From contig DATCTM010000082.1 of assembly GCA_036567945.1 (NCBI GenBank), positions 6,280 through 70,279 of the forward strand: 64,000 nucleotides of DNA, in the 5' to 3' direction. Source of the DNA: BRH-c54 sp036567945. Lineage in GTDB: Bacteria; Bacteroidota; Bacteroidia; Flavobacteriales_E; Vicingaceae. Shown in pieces: positions 44,161-52,289 of the stretch (the stretch's first letter is position 1; each line of letters starts with the position of its first letter). The notes beneath the pieces were generated by a model that worked only from the letters and a program-made list of their open reading frames with translations, was not told the DNA's origin and searched no databases. The translations under genes were made by a program, and so were the position numbers.

Positions 44161-45327
44161 CTAAAACTCCGCCTTAAAAAAATCGAGCGATTCTAAATCT
44201 ACCATGTGAACATCTTCATAGTAAAAATGTAAGATTTCTGCGTAGGTATATCCCATTTTCGCCATACGCATAGCTCCTTCTTGGCAAAGTCCTACGCCAT
44301 GTCCGAAACCTTTGCCTTGCAATACCACAAAATTACCTTCTGTTTTTACATCAAATTGTGCCGATTTTAATTTCCAATCTGTTCTAACCTTTACAAAAGG
44401 GATTTGCACATTTTGCTTTTCAAAAAAACGCTCCCTTCCTATCTGAAAATACTCGTAATCGCAACTGTCTTTCAAAATTTCTTTAGGATAACCGTTGGTT
44501 ATCAAATAATTTGCCCACTCGTTTTTAGCTATTTTTTTCTGCCAAACAGCATTATTCTCACTCAAACAAAAGCTATCTTTTACCGAACGTAAATAATACA
44601 ATTCCTGATGCCAAACTTCTTCAGAGTTAGCAGACTGTCCACCGCAATTAGAATAAAAAGTTGCCGTAATTAAATTAATATCACTATCTACAATTACCGT
44701 GTTAGAAGTGAGTAATGCCGATTGTTTTATTTGCTCCGATTTAGGTTTTCCATGATACGCTTGACAATGCACCTTATCGCACAAACTAAAGCCTTCAGTT
44801 TGATGTTTGTTAATGTTTTTCAACGCATAAGTGCGACAAATAATGGCTTGCAATTTAAAATATTCTTCCGGTGGACTTTTACCCACCTCGGCTTCCACCA
44901 CTCCGGCCACATAATGATCGATATTAATATTGTTAATCAGTTGCAAATAGCTGTGAAAAGGATGTACTTTAATAAACAAGTTATCTTCATACTGAATAAT
45001 TTTCCCAACAGGCTTATTGGTCTTGAGTTTAAAAGCATTTTGATGGCTTACTCCAATAATTCTAATCTTGTTAAAATGTCCATAATCCTTGTCTAACGTT
45101 TTTAAAAATACTTTCTGATTTCTATAGGAAATTTCAATAATTTCGGTGTTGTCAATATCGAGCAATTTACCACTTTCTGTATAAACAACATATTTACCCA
45201 CTTGAGGATAAAAAACAAATGATGTAACCGCTTGTTTATCTAAAATGCCAATGTTTATCAACTCTGCTTTAACAGTAATGGTAACAAAAAATAGGAGGAT
45301 TAATATGAAAAATTTTCTCACCAACAC
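44161..45327 (-). CDS. SpoIID/LytB domain protein
   Basis: 388 residues. A membrane-targeting N-terminus (ILILLFFVTITVKA) is followed by a beta-rich region and the SpoIID/amidase-enhancer domain at about 130-385: HYVAGVVEAEVGKSPPEEYFKLQAI, then ATFYSNCGGQSANSEEVW, then GKGFGHGVGLCQEGAMRMAKMG. In Bacillus, SpoIID cleaves peptidoglycan glycan strands stripped of peptides; in Bacteroidota its role is less described. The start could be GTG 45327, TTG 45324 or GTG 45321; a -7 element (TATTTTTG) ends only 6 bases upstream, so a leaderless message is possible. It is on the same strand as the GlcNAc-kinase-like gene. Confidence 0.88.
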   Translation of the reverse strand: MLVRKFFILILLFFVTITVKAELINIGILDKQAVTSFVFYPQVGKYVVYTESGKLLDIDNTEIIEISYRNQKVFLKTLDKDYGHFNKIRIIGVSHQNAFKLKTNKPVGKIIQYEDNLFIKVHPFHSYLQLINNINIDHYVAGVVEAEVGKSPPEEYFKLQAIICRTYALKNINKHQTEGFSLCDKVHCQAYHGKPKSEQIKQSALLTSNTVIVDSDINLITATFYSNCGGQSANSEEVWHQELYYLRSVKDSFCLSENNAVWQKKIAKNEWANYLITNGYPKEILKDSCDYEYFQIGRERFFEKQNVQIPFVKVRTDWKLKSAQFDVKTEGNFVVLQGKGFGHGVGLCQEGAMRMAKMGYTYAEILHFYYEDVHMVDLESLDFFKAEF

Positions 45328-45332
45328 AAAGT

Positions 45333-45340
45333 CAAAAATA
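45333..45340 (-). promoter_or_regulatory. Promoter -7 element of the SpoIID-like gene
   Basis: TATTTTTG on the minus strand lies 5 bases upstream of the GTG at 45327, implying a leaderless transcript or use of a start codon slightly downstream. Confidence 0.45.
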
Positions 45341-45404
45341 AGTTAAAGGCAAAGTTTAATACCACAAAAGCTTAGAAGTTATACACATTGACCTTTTAAT
45401 AGCA

Positions 45405-46247
45405 TTAATACTTCAAATGAAATTCAACCAATTCATTTATAGGTTGTTGAACAACTTTTCCTATAACAACTCCATAATCTTTTGCTACAAAAGCAATATG
45501 CTTTTGAAAATAAAAACCTATAGATCCCACTATGTGTAATGGATATTGTTGATAGTTGGGATACATCACAATATATTGCTTAAAAAACTCATGAAAACTT
45601 TGATGAATAATGGCATTAATCTCAGTTTCGTTTTCATGTTTTAAAATGAATTGAGCAAAACTTGCTAAAAACCTATTGGGCAAAGCTTGTTTATATACCT
45701 TATCTAAAATAGTATTTAAATTAAGTTCGGGAAAAGTGTGCTTAAAATCTGTACTTACTTTATCGGACAACTGCCCATGAAGCAACTTTTTAATAAACAA
45801 TTTACCTAAATGCACTCCACCACCTTCATCCCCCAAAATATATCCCAAAGCAGGAATATTGTGGGTAATGTCTTTTCCGTTAAACAAACAAGTATTCGCT
45901 CCTGTACCTAAAATAGCTACCAAACCCGATTCGTTTTTACAAGCAGCCCTTGCCGCAGCCAATAAATCATGAGCCACCGTTATGTTAGCATTCGTAAAAA
46001 ATTGAGCAAAAATAGCGGCTAAAAAGGTTTGTTTTTCGGCTGAAGAACAACCAGCCCCATAAAAAAACACTTCCTCCACTTCCTCTTTTTTTACTGCTAA
46101 TATTGAAGCTGACAATTCCTTTAAAACAACGGCTGAATCAACAAAATAAGGATTAAACCCCATAGTTGAACAAGCTAACACTTCGGTTTTATCATTAATT
46201 AATCTCCAATCTGTTTTGGTGGAGCCGCTATCTGCAACTAAAATCAT
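45405..46247 (-). CDS. BadF/BadG-family kinase, N-acetylglucosamine-kinase-like
   Basis: 280 residues with an ASKHA ATPase fold: phosphate loop ILVADSGSTKTDWRLIND at the N-terminus, adenosine and glycine motifs AILGTGANTCLFNG and GYILGDEGGGVHLGK. This is the family of N-acetylglucosamine/N-acetylmuramic acid kinases. It would recycle amino sugars in the cytosol. The ATG 46247 is preferred over an upstream ATG that only adds ISLVKNFST. It is next to the SpoIID-like gene, so a shared link to peptidoglycan turnover is plausible. Confidence 0.8.
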   Translation of the reverse strand: MILVADSGSTKTDWRLINDKTEVLACSTMGFNPYFVDSAVVLKELSASILAVKKEEVEEVFFYGAGCSSAEKQTFLAAIFAQFFTNANITVAHDLLAAARAACKNESGLVAILGTGANTCLFNGKDITHNIPALGYILGDEGGGVHLGKLFIKKLLHGQLSDKVSTDFKHTFPELNLNTILDKVYKQALPNRFLASFAQFILKHENETEINAIIHQSFHEFFKQYIVMYPNYQQYPLHIVGSIGFYFQKHIAFVAKDYGVVIGKVVQQPINELVEFHLKY

Positions 46248-46334
46248 GGTGCTAAAATTTTTCACTAAACTAATCAATAAAAAATTGAAAATAAACCATT
46301 TTGTGTTACTTTTAATTGCAAATTTGTGGGTAGA

Positions 46335-46763
46335 ATGAAAAGATTATTGATTTTTATAAGTTTAGGATGTGTACTTCAGGTTGGTTTTGCTCAAAACGAT
46401 ACCACAGATATTCCTGCCAGAAAACTGTCTTTCAATGATTTTATGGCGTATTACTCTACCAACGACACTTCTGCTGCGGTTATTGAGTTTTTCTTTGAAC
46501 GAAAAGAAACCAATGCAGTAACAGAAATGATGTTTTTACCACTTTCTGCCGGAGTATTTTTGCTTTCACCATCTTTAGGTTTTGGTATGGGAGTAATCAG
46601 TATCCCATTTTTTATTCACGGCACTTACACACTTATTCGGTTTAATAAAAAGAAGCTCAAACGCATATTAATTGAGTATAATGAAACGGGGTACTTACCC
46701 AAAAACATCAGAAAAAAAGCCAATAAAATTATCTACTACTACTCTCTTCCTGATGATTTTTGA
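46335..46763 (+). CDS. Small exported or membrane protein of unknown function
   Basis: 142 residues: signal-like N-terminus (RLLIFISLGCVLQVGFAQ), a polar part, one or two hydrophobic segments (MMFLPLSAGVFLLSPSLGFGMGVISIPFFIHGTYTLI) and a basic C-terminal KKKLKRILIEYNETGYLP. No family recognised. Start ATG 46335 is chosen; a GTG nine bases upstream is possible. Its 3' end overlaps the 3' end of aroA by 35 bases on the opposite strand. Confidence 0.65.
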   Translation: MKRLLIFISLGCVLQVGFAQNDTTDIPARKLSFNDFMAYYSTNDTSAAVIEFFFERKETNAVTEMMFLPLSAGVFLLSPSLGFGMGVISIPFFIHGTYTLIRFNKKKLKRILIEYNETGYLPKNIRKKANKIIYYYSLPDDF

Positions 46764-47985
46764 TTATAAAACCAACACCCTTTAAATCTTCCCAAAAGTG
46801 AGGGTAAGACTTCTCTACAACCTCTTGGTTTTTTATTATAAGTTTATCAATAATTAACGATAAAGGAGCAAAAGCCATTGCCATTCTATGGTCGTTGTAT
46901 GTAGCAATTGGGTGTTGCTTTATGTTCATTTCTTTTTGCGAATGTATAATTAAATCGTTGTCTTCAATAGTTACTTGATATCCCAAGGCTGTTAGCTCAT
47001 TTTGTAAAGCTACTATCCTATCCGTTTCCTTTATTCTCAAAGTTGAAATTCCTGTAATACGAACAGGTAGATTTAACGCAGCACAAGTAACGGCATAGGT
47101 CTGAGCTAAATCAGGAAAAAGCGTAAAATCTACTGTTTTCATCTTCCAAGCATTAAAAATATTGGTTTTAGTCAACTCAACACCTTCGTCAATATAAGAA
47201 GCACTTACTCCCAATTCAGCATATAAAGCTACTACCGCATTATCTCCTTGTAAGCTTGTTTTATTTAATCCTTTTAAAATTATTGTCGCTTTTTTTGATA
47301 ATGCCACCATACTGTACCAATAAGAAGCAGCACTCCAATCGGCTTCTACACTACAGTCTTTTACTACATAATTTCCTTGCTTTACTACTAATTGATTTTC
47401 TGACAACCAAGTTACTTCAACGCCAAAATAGCACATCACACTTATGGTCATAAGAATATAGGGTTTAGAAACCGGAGGAGTGGTAAAAGTAATAGTGAGC
47501 TCTGTTTTCAGCAATGGAGCAATCAGTAACAAAGCAGAAATATACTGACTGCTCACACTTCCATCTAGGTTAATAGCACCACCATTAAGCTTTTTACCTT
47601 TAATTTGCAGTGGTGGAAAACCTTCATTGTTTAAATATTGAATGTCTGCTCCAAGAGTTTTAAGTGCCTCGACCAAAATTTTTATCGGACGTTGGTGCAT
47701 GCGTTCAGAACCTGAAAGAACAACATTTTTCCCTTCAGTAGCAGCAAAATAAGCCGTAAGAAAACGCATGGTTGTCCCAGCATGTCCAACATCTACTGTA
47801 TGGGCATTTTGTTCAAGAATCTGTTTTAAAATTTGTGTATCCGCTGCAGTTGATAAACCGCTAATAGTAAACTGTTGTTGAAGAATTTGATGAATCATCA
47901 ACACCCTATTGCTTATACTTTTAGAACTGGGTAAGGTAATGCTCGAAGATAGTATTGCTGAAGGATGTTGCAGGCAAATGGACAT
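46729..47985 (-). CDS. aroA: 3-phosphoshikimate 1-carboxyvinyltransferase
   Basis: 418 residues. Motifs SSKSISNRVLMI, GHAGTTMRFLTAYFA, SERMHQRPI, SVSSQYISALLL, ADWSAASYWYSM, LRIKETDRI and TYNDHRMAMAFAPL are the phosphoenolpyruvate and shikimate 3-phosphate site residues of EPSP synthase. It makes the last precursor of chorismate. It starts at a codon overlapping the aroB stop by one base (TAATG), so it is translated as a coupled pair. Confidence 0.96.
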   Translation of the reverse strand: MSICLQHPSAILSSSITLPSSKSISNRVLMIHQILQQQFTISGLSTAADTQILKQILEQNAHTVDVGHAGTTMRFLTAYFAATEGKNVVLSGSERMHQRPIKILVEALKTLGADIQYLNNEGFPPLQIKGKKLNGGAINLDGSVSSQYISALLLIAPLLKTELTITFTTPPVSKPYILMTISVMCYFGVEVTWLSENQLVVKQGNYVVKDCSVEADWSAASYWYSMVALSKKATIILKGLNKTSLQGDNAVVALYAELGVSASYIDEGVELTKTNIFNAWKMKTVDFTLFPDLAQTYAVTCAALNLPVRITGISTLRIKETDRIVALQNELTALGYQVTIEDNDLIIHSQKEMNIKQHPIATYNDHRMAMAFAPLSLIIDKLIIKNQEVVEKSYPHFWEDLKGVGFIIKNHQEESSSR

Positions 47986-49064
47986 TAATCTACTTTTTTT
48001 AATGAACAGTAATAATTTAAGGCTTCCAAAATTAAATCTTCAGCAATTTTGTGATCAACAGTTGCTTCACCTATAGCTTTTAACAACGTAAAATTTATCG
48101 CGCTATTTTTATTTTTTTTATCATTTTTCATTAACCCAATTAGTAGCTGAAAACTATCTTCTTTTAAATCGTAATAACTAAAAAAGTTCGTAACACAACT
48201 TACAATATCTTTTAATTCTTTATGGTTCAAGCCATTTACTTTGTGAGATATGTAAGCTTCGCAAATTAAACCTACAGCAACAGCTTCACCATGCAATAAA
48301 GGCAATTCTTCGTTGCTCAACGAGTAAGATTCTAAGGCATGCCCTATAGTATGCCCGAAGTTAAGTTTTTTGCGCTCTCCGCTTTCTTTTAAATCTCGTT
48401 TTACAATGTCGTTTTTAATTTCAACACTTCTAAGAATCAGTTGCTCCCATAACAAGTCATTAGAAAGTAAATTGGTTTTAAGTTTTTTCCAGTAATCAGC
48501 ATCAGCAATTAGTGCGTGTTTAAGTGCTTCGCTATATCCGGCAAGCATTTCTCTTTTATTGAGTGTTCTTAAGAAATTAGGATAAATAAATACTGCTTCG
48601 GCTTCATTAAAAACCCCTATAATGTTCTTCAAATTATTTAAGTCTACTCCCACTTTTCCTCCTACAGAAGCATCAATTTGGGCTAACAACGTGGTAGGAA
48701 CATTAATAAAACTAATACCTCTTTTATAAACCGAAGCAACAAAACCACCTAAATCACAAATTACTCCCCCTCCCAAATTGATGACTAAGGCATCTCTGTC
48801 TACTTTTAGCTCTACAAATGTTTGCCATATATACTGACAAATTTCTAAAGTTTTATTCTCCTCACCACTATCTAGCTCAATAATTTCGACATCATTAGCC
48901 AATTCGGTTTGAATTAAAAAATCGGTAGCACAATAGTTAAAACTATTTTCATCAACAATTAAGATTTTTTGATAGTCTTTATATTTTTCCAATGTTTTTT
49001 TGACTTCATCTAAAACATCGTTACCAATAAAAATCTTACTTTCTTTAGTTTTTATTATATGCAT
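47985..49064 (-). CDS. aroB: 3-dehydroquinate synthase
   Basis: 359 residues. NAD-binding and metal motifs NLGGGVICDLGGFVASVYKRG, FINVPTTLLAQIDASVGGK and the zinc-site LNFGHTIGHALESY are present. It cyclises DAHP in the second step of the shikimate pathway. It is coupled to aroA by a one-base overlap and shares a divergent promoter region with recF. Confidence 0.97.
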   Translation of the reverse strand: MHIIKTKESKIFIGNDVLDEVKKTLEKYKDYQKILIVDENSFNYCATDFLIQTELANDVEIIELDSGEENKTLEICQYIWQTFVELKVDRDALVINLGGGVICDLGGFVASVYKRGISFINVPTTLLAQIDASVGGKVGVDLNNLKNIIGVFNEAEAVFIYPNFLRTLNKREMLAGYSEALKHALIADADYWKKLKTNLLSNDLLWEQLILRSVEIKNDIVKRDLKESGERKKLNFGHTIGHALESYSLSNEELPLLHGEAVAVGLICEAYISHKVNGLNHKELKDIVSCVTNFFSYYDLKEDSFQLLIGLMKNDKKNKNSAINFTLLKAIGEATVDHKIAEDLILEALNYYCSLKKVD

Positions 49065-49122
49065 ACAACTAATTTGAAATGTAAAAATAACTACTATTTA
49101 ATACAAAACGAAAAAAAAATAA

Positions 49123-49151
49123 TTGCTTATCCTTTTGGTTGCTTAAATTTG
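49123..49151 (+). promoter_or_regulatory. Promoter of the recF operon
   Basis: TTG at 49123-49125 and TAAATTTG at 49144-49151 with an 18-base spacer. The ATG of recF is at 49156, so the transcript is predicted to be leaderless or nearly so. Confidence 0.6.
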
Positions 49152-49155
49152 CTCT

Positions 49156-50259
49156 ATGATTTTATCTGAATTATCTATCATTAACTTTAAGAACTACGAA
49201 GAGGCAAATCTTAAACTTTCTGACACTATTAACTGTTTTTTAGGAGATAATGGTGGTGGAAAAACCAATATTTTAGATGCTATTTATTACTTATCTTTTT
49301 GTAAAAGTCATTTTAACCCAATAGATAGCCAGAATATAAATCACGATGCTCCTTTTTTTGTGGTAGAAGGATATTTTAGTACCCAGACAGATACAGACAG
49401 GGTTTATTGTGGCGTAAAAAGAGGTCAGAAAAAAGTTTTTAAATACAACAAAAAAGAATACACTAAACTTGCCGACCATATCGGTAAAATTCCGTTAGTG
49501 ATAATTACTCCGGCAGATACTTCTTTAATTATTGATGGTAGTGATGTTAGAAGAAAATTTGTTGACGGTATTATTTGTCAGTACGATAATAGTTACCTGA
49601 ATAACCTACTGAACTACAACAAAGCACTTCAGCAACGAAACTTATTGCTAAAGTCATTTTGGAGCAACCGTAATTTTGATGCTGCTTCATTAGAAATTTG
49701 GGACGACCAACTTATTCAATTTGGAAAATATATTCATCAAGCTAGACAAGAGTTTGTGGAACAATTTGCTCCGTTTTTTCAAGAATATTACACCCTACTA
49801 AGCAATGAAAAGGAAAAAGTCTTTTTATTGTACGATTCAAAATTAAACGATACTGATTTTGAAACTTTATTGCAGCAAAGCCTTGAAAAAGACAAAGCCA
49901 CAAGCTATACCAACGTTGGTGTTCATAAAGATGATTTGGTTTTTAATATAGGTGAATTTCCCATAAAAAAGTTTGGTTCGCAAGGGCAACAAAAAACCTA
50001 TTTATTAGCCTTGAAATTGGCACAGGCAGCTCTGATTCAAAACATAAAAAATACAAAAGTTACGCTTTTGCTAGATGATATTTATGACAAGCTAGATAAC
50101 AAAAGAATGAATCAATTAATTAATATTGTAGGTAGCAAACAATTTGGACAAACCTTTATTACAGATACTTCTTTTGATAGAATTCCATCTATACTTGAAA
50201 GTGAAAAACTATCATTTAAAGTATTTAATGTAGCTAATGGAAAAATTGAAAAGCAATGA
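49156..50259 (+). CDS. recF: DNA replication and repair protein RecF
   Basis: 367 residues, full length. Walker A GDNGGGKTNILDAIYYLSFCKSH (ATP-binding, about 31-53), the signature FGSQGQQKTYLLALKLAQA (about 275-293) and Walker B LLLDDIYDKLDN (about 307-318) are intact. RecF loads RecA on gapped DNA. It is followed by a DUF721 gene with a 4-base overlap (ATGA). No dnaA-dnaN neighbour is present. Confidence 0.97.
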   Translation: MILSELSIINFKNYEEANLKLSDTINCFLGDNGGGKTNILDAIYYLSFCKSHFNPIDSQNINHDAPFFVVEGYFSTQTDTDRVYCGVKRGQKKVFKYNKKEYTKLADHIGKIPLVIITPADTSLIIDGSDVRRKFVDGIICQYDNSYLNNLLNYNKALQQRNLLLKSFWSNRNFDAASLEIWDDQLIQFGKYIHQARQEFVEQFAPFFQEYYTLLSNEKEKVFLLYDSKLNDTDFETLLQQSLEKDKATSYTNVGVHKDDLVFNIGEFPIKKFGSQGQQKTYLLALKLAQAALIQNIKNTKVTLLLDDIYDKLDNKRMNQLINIVGSKQFGQTFITDTSFDRIPSILESEKLSFKVFNVANGKIEKQ

Positions 50260-50537
50260 GCGAAAAACCAATAAAAGAATTAGTTGATAAAATACTTAGA
50301 GCTTATGGCTATCAAGATCAGTTAGATGAAATTGAGCTGATTAAACAATACGAGTTGGCTGTTGGAAAAATGTTTGTGAAACATACTGACAATGTTTATT
50401 TCCAAAATAAAAAATTGTTTGTAAAACTTAATTCCGCTGCATTAAAGCAAGAAATGAGTTATGCTAAAGAAGCCTTAAAAGAAAAGCTGAACAGCACCAT
50501 GGGGCGACATATTATTAACGAAATAGTAATCATTTAA
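50256..50537 (+). CDS. DUF721 / DciA-like protein
   Basis: 93 residues. The arrangement of a helical N-terminus, AVGKMFVKHTDNVYFQNKKLFVKLNSAALKQEMSYAKEAL and a C-terminal INEIVII is the DUF721 fold, whose members include DciA, a loader of the DnaB helicase. Its tie to recF by a 4-base overlap supports a DNA-replication role here. Confidence 0.85.
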   Translation: MSEKPIKELVDKILRAYGYQDQLDEIELIKQYELAVGKMFVKHTDNVYFQNKKLFVKLNSAALKQEMSYAKEALKEKLNSTMGRHIINEIVII

Positions 50538-50547
50538 CTATCTTAAA

Positions 50548-51360
50548 ATGAAATTTTTTAATGACATTGGAAATGGATTAGCTGCTTACCCAAAAGCAAT
50601 TGGTTTAATTTTCTCAAACGGATTATGGTGGTATTTTTTATTCCCCATTTTGCTTAATATTTTGTTTTTTGTAGGAGGTTTTTATGGAATTGGCGTATTA
50701 TCTGATGCTGTTCAAGATTGGCTAACATCAATGCTAGAAAGTGACAGTGATACCTTTTTAGGTTTTACTTTCTTAAAAGATGTAGGACTTTATATTCAAA
50801 AAATTGCCAGTGGCTTTTTATGGATATTCTTGAAAATTATCTTCTTCTTTATTTTTGCAACTTTCGGAGGCTACATTGTTATTATTTGTTTGTCACCAAT
50901 CTTTGCCATTCTTTCTGAAAAAACGGAAGAAATTTTAACCGGGAAAAAATATCCTTTTAATGCTGACCAACTCATGCGAGACATTGTAAGAGGTGTTTTA
51001 ATTGCATTTAGAAATGTTTTTATAGAAACATTATTTATCATTCTATTTTTTATACTTAGCTTCATCCCTATTATTGGACAGTTGGCTGCCATCATTATGT
51101 TTTTTATCTCTGCTTATTTTTATGGTTTCTCTTTTATCGATTACTACCTTGAAAGACAAAAATATAATCTAAGCCAAAGTGTAAGATTTATGCGGCTTAA
51201 TAAAGGTGTAGCTGTAGCCAACGGAAGTGTTTTTGCATTAATAATGTTCATTCCTTTTTGCGGAATAACACTAGCCGGTTTTATAGCAATAGTTTCTGTA
51301 GTGGCCGCTACCATTTCTACACATAAAGTTATTACTAATCAAAGTATCCAGAATATATAA
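50548..51360 (+). CDS. EI24 domain (CysZ-like) membrane protein
   Basis: 270 residues with about four to five hydrophobic segments (GLWWYFLFPILLNILFFVGG, IFLKIIFFFIFATFGGYIVI, ETLFIILFFILSFIPIIGQL, FALIMFIPFCGITLAGFIAI) and the conserved AKIFAIL-type LSPIFAILSEKTEEI after the second. EI24/CysZ relatives move sulfate in Proteobacteria; substrate here is not shown. Third gene of the recF transcript. Confidence 0.82.
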   Translation: MKFFNDIGNGLAAYPKAIGLIFSNGLWWYFLFPILLNILFFVGGFYGIGVLSDAVQDWLTSMLESDSDTFLGFTFLKDVGLYIQKIASGFLWIFLKIIFFFIFATFGGYIVIICLSPIFAILSEKTEEILTGKKYPFNADQLMRDIVRGVLIAFRNVFIETLFIILFFILSFIPIIGQLAAIIMFFISAYFYGFSFIDYYLERQKYNLSQSVRFMRLNKGVAVANGSVFALIMFIPFCGITLAGFIAIVSVVAATISTHKVITNQSIQNI

Positions 51361-51382
51361 AAGAAAAAGAATAAACTAAAAA

Positions 51383-52141
51383 ATGAATTACAAAATATCG
51401 GCAGTCTCTTATGCCAACACCTACCCTTTTTTATATGCGTTGAAAAACAGTGATTTGATTAAAGACATTTCACTTTCGTTAGATTATCCCGCCTTGTGTG
51501 CCGAAAAACTATTAACTAATCAAGTAGATATTGGCTTAGTTCCTATAGCCATTTTACCAAAATTAAAAGAATACCACATTATTTCAGACTACTGTATTGG
51601 AGCTATCGGTAAAGTAAAATCTGTGTTACTGCTTAGCGATGTTCCTCTAAATGAAATTAAAACCATTTGGCTCGACTATCAATCCAAAACATCTATCAAC
51701 CTTACAAAAGTATTGGCTGCCAACTATTGGAAAATAAATCCAGAATGGCAAAATACAACTACAGGTTTTGAAGCTCAAATTTCCGGAACTACTGCCGGAG
51801 TGATTATTGGCGATAGAACATTTAAATTAGAAAAAAACTATCAGTATAGTTATGATTTATCTGAAGAATGGCAAAAATTTACTGGTTTACCCTTTGTTTT
51901 TGCTTGTTGGGTTGCCAATAAAAAGATTGATGTTGAATTTCTTAATCAATTTAATAGAGCATTGAGCGATAAAATGTTTAATACTGATGAAGTACTCAAT
52001 TATTTTAATATTGACGAAGATAAAAAAGCTTTTTTGACCAATTATTTAAAAAACGACATTAGCTATCACCTTGATGAGGCTAAAAGAAATGCCATCGAAA
52101 AATTTTTAAATTTACTTCCTAAATCACTACCTATCAGCTAG
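51383..52141 (+). CDS. mqnA: Chorismate dehydratase (menaquinone biosynthesis, futalosine pathway)
   Basis: 252 residues. The N-terminal SAVSYANTYPFLYALKN, LDYPALCAEKLLTNQVDIGLVP and the later IGDRTF ... YDLSEEWQKFTGLPFVFACW match MqnA, which dehydrates chorismate to 3-[(1-carboxyvinyl)oxy]benzoate. This implies menaquinone by the futalosine route rather than the classical MenF-MenD route. It is the last gene of the recF-DUF721-EI24 run, about 2.3 kb from aroB. Confidence 0.92.
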   Translation: MNYKISAVSYANTYPFLYALKNSDLIKDISLSLDYPALCAEKLLTNQVDIGLVPIAILPKLKEYHIISDYCIGAIGKVKSVLLLSDVPLNEIKTIWLDYQSKTSINLTKVLAANYWKINPEWQNTTTGFEAQISGTTAGVIIGDRTFKLEKNYQYSYDLSEEWQKFTGLPFVFACWVANKKIDVEFLNQFNRALSDKMFNTDEVLNYFNIDEDKKAFLTNYLKNDISYHLDEAKRNAIEKFLNLLPKSLPIS

Positions 52142-52233
52142 TTCTTCTTTTCACTCGTAAAAATAATTTGTTAATATTATTGTTCACAAATTGAACTATG
52201 TTATTTCAGTCTGAATTTGTACATTTACAATAC

Positions 52234-52241
52234 TAAATTTG
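52234..52241 (+). promoter_or_regulatory. Promoter -7 element of the PorE-like paralogue
   Basis: TAAATTTG matches TAnnTTTG, 48 bases upstream of the ATG at 52290; a TTTG lies 14 bases further upstream. Confidence 0.45.
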
Positions 52242-52289
52242 TAATTGGTTTAACAAACTTTTTTAATTATTAAAACCTATCTACTACAT

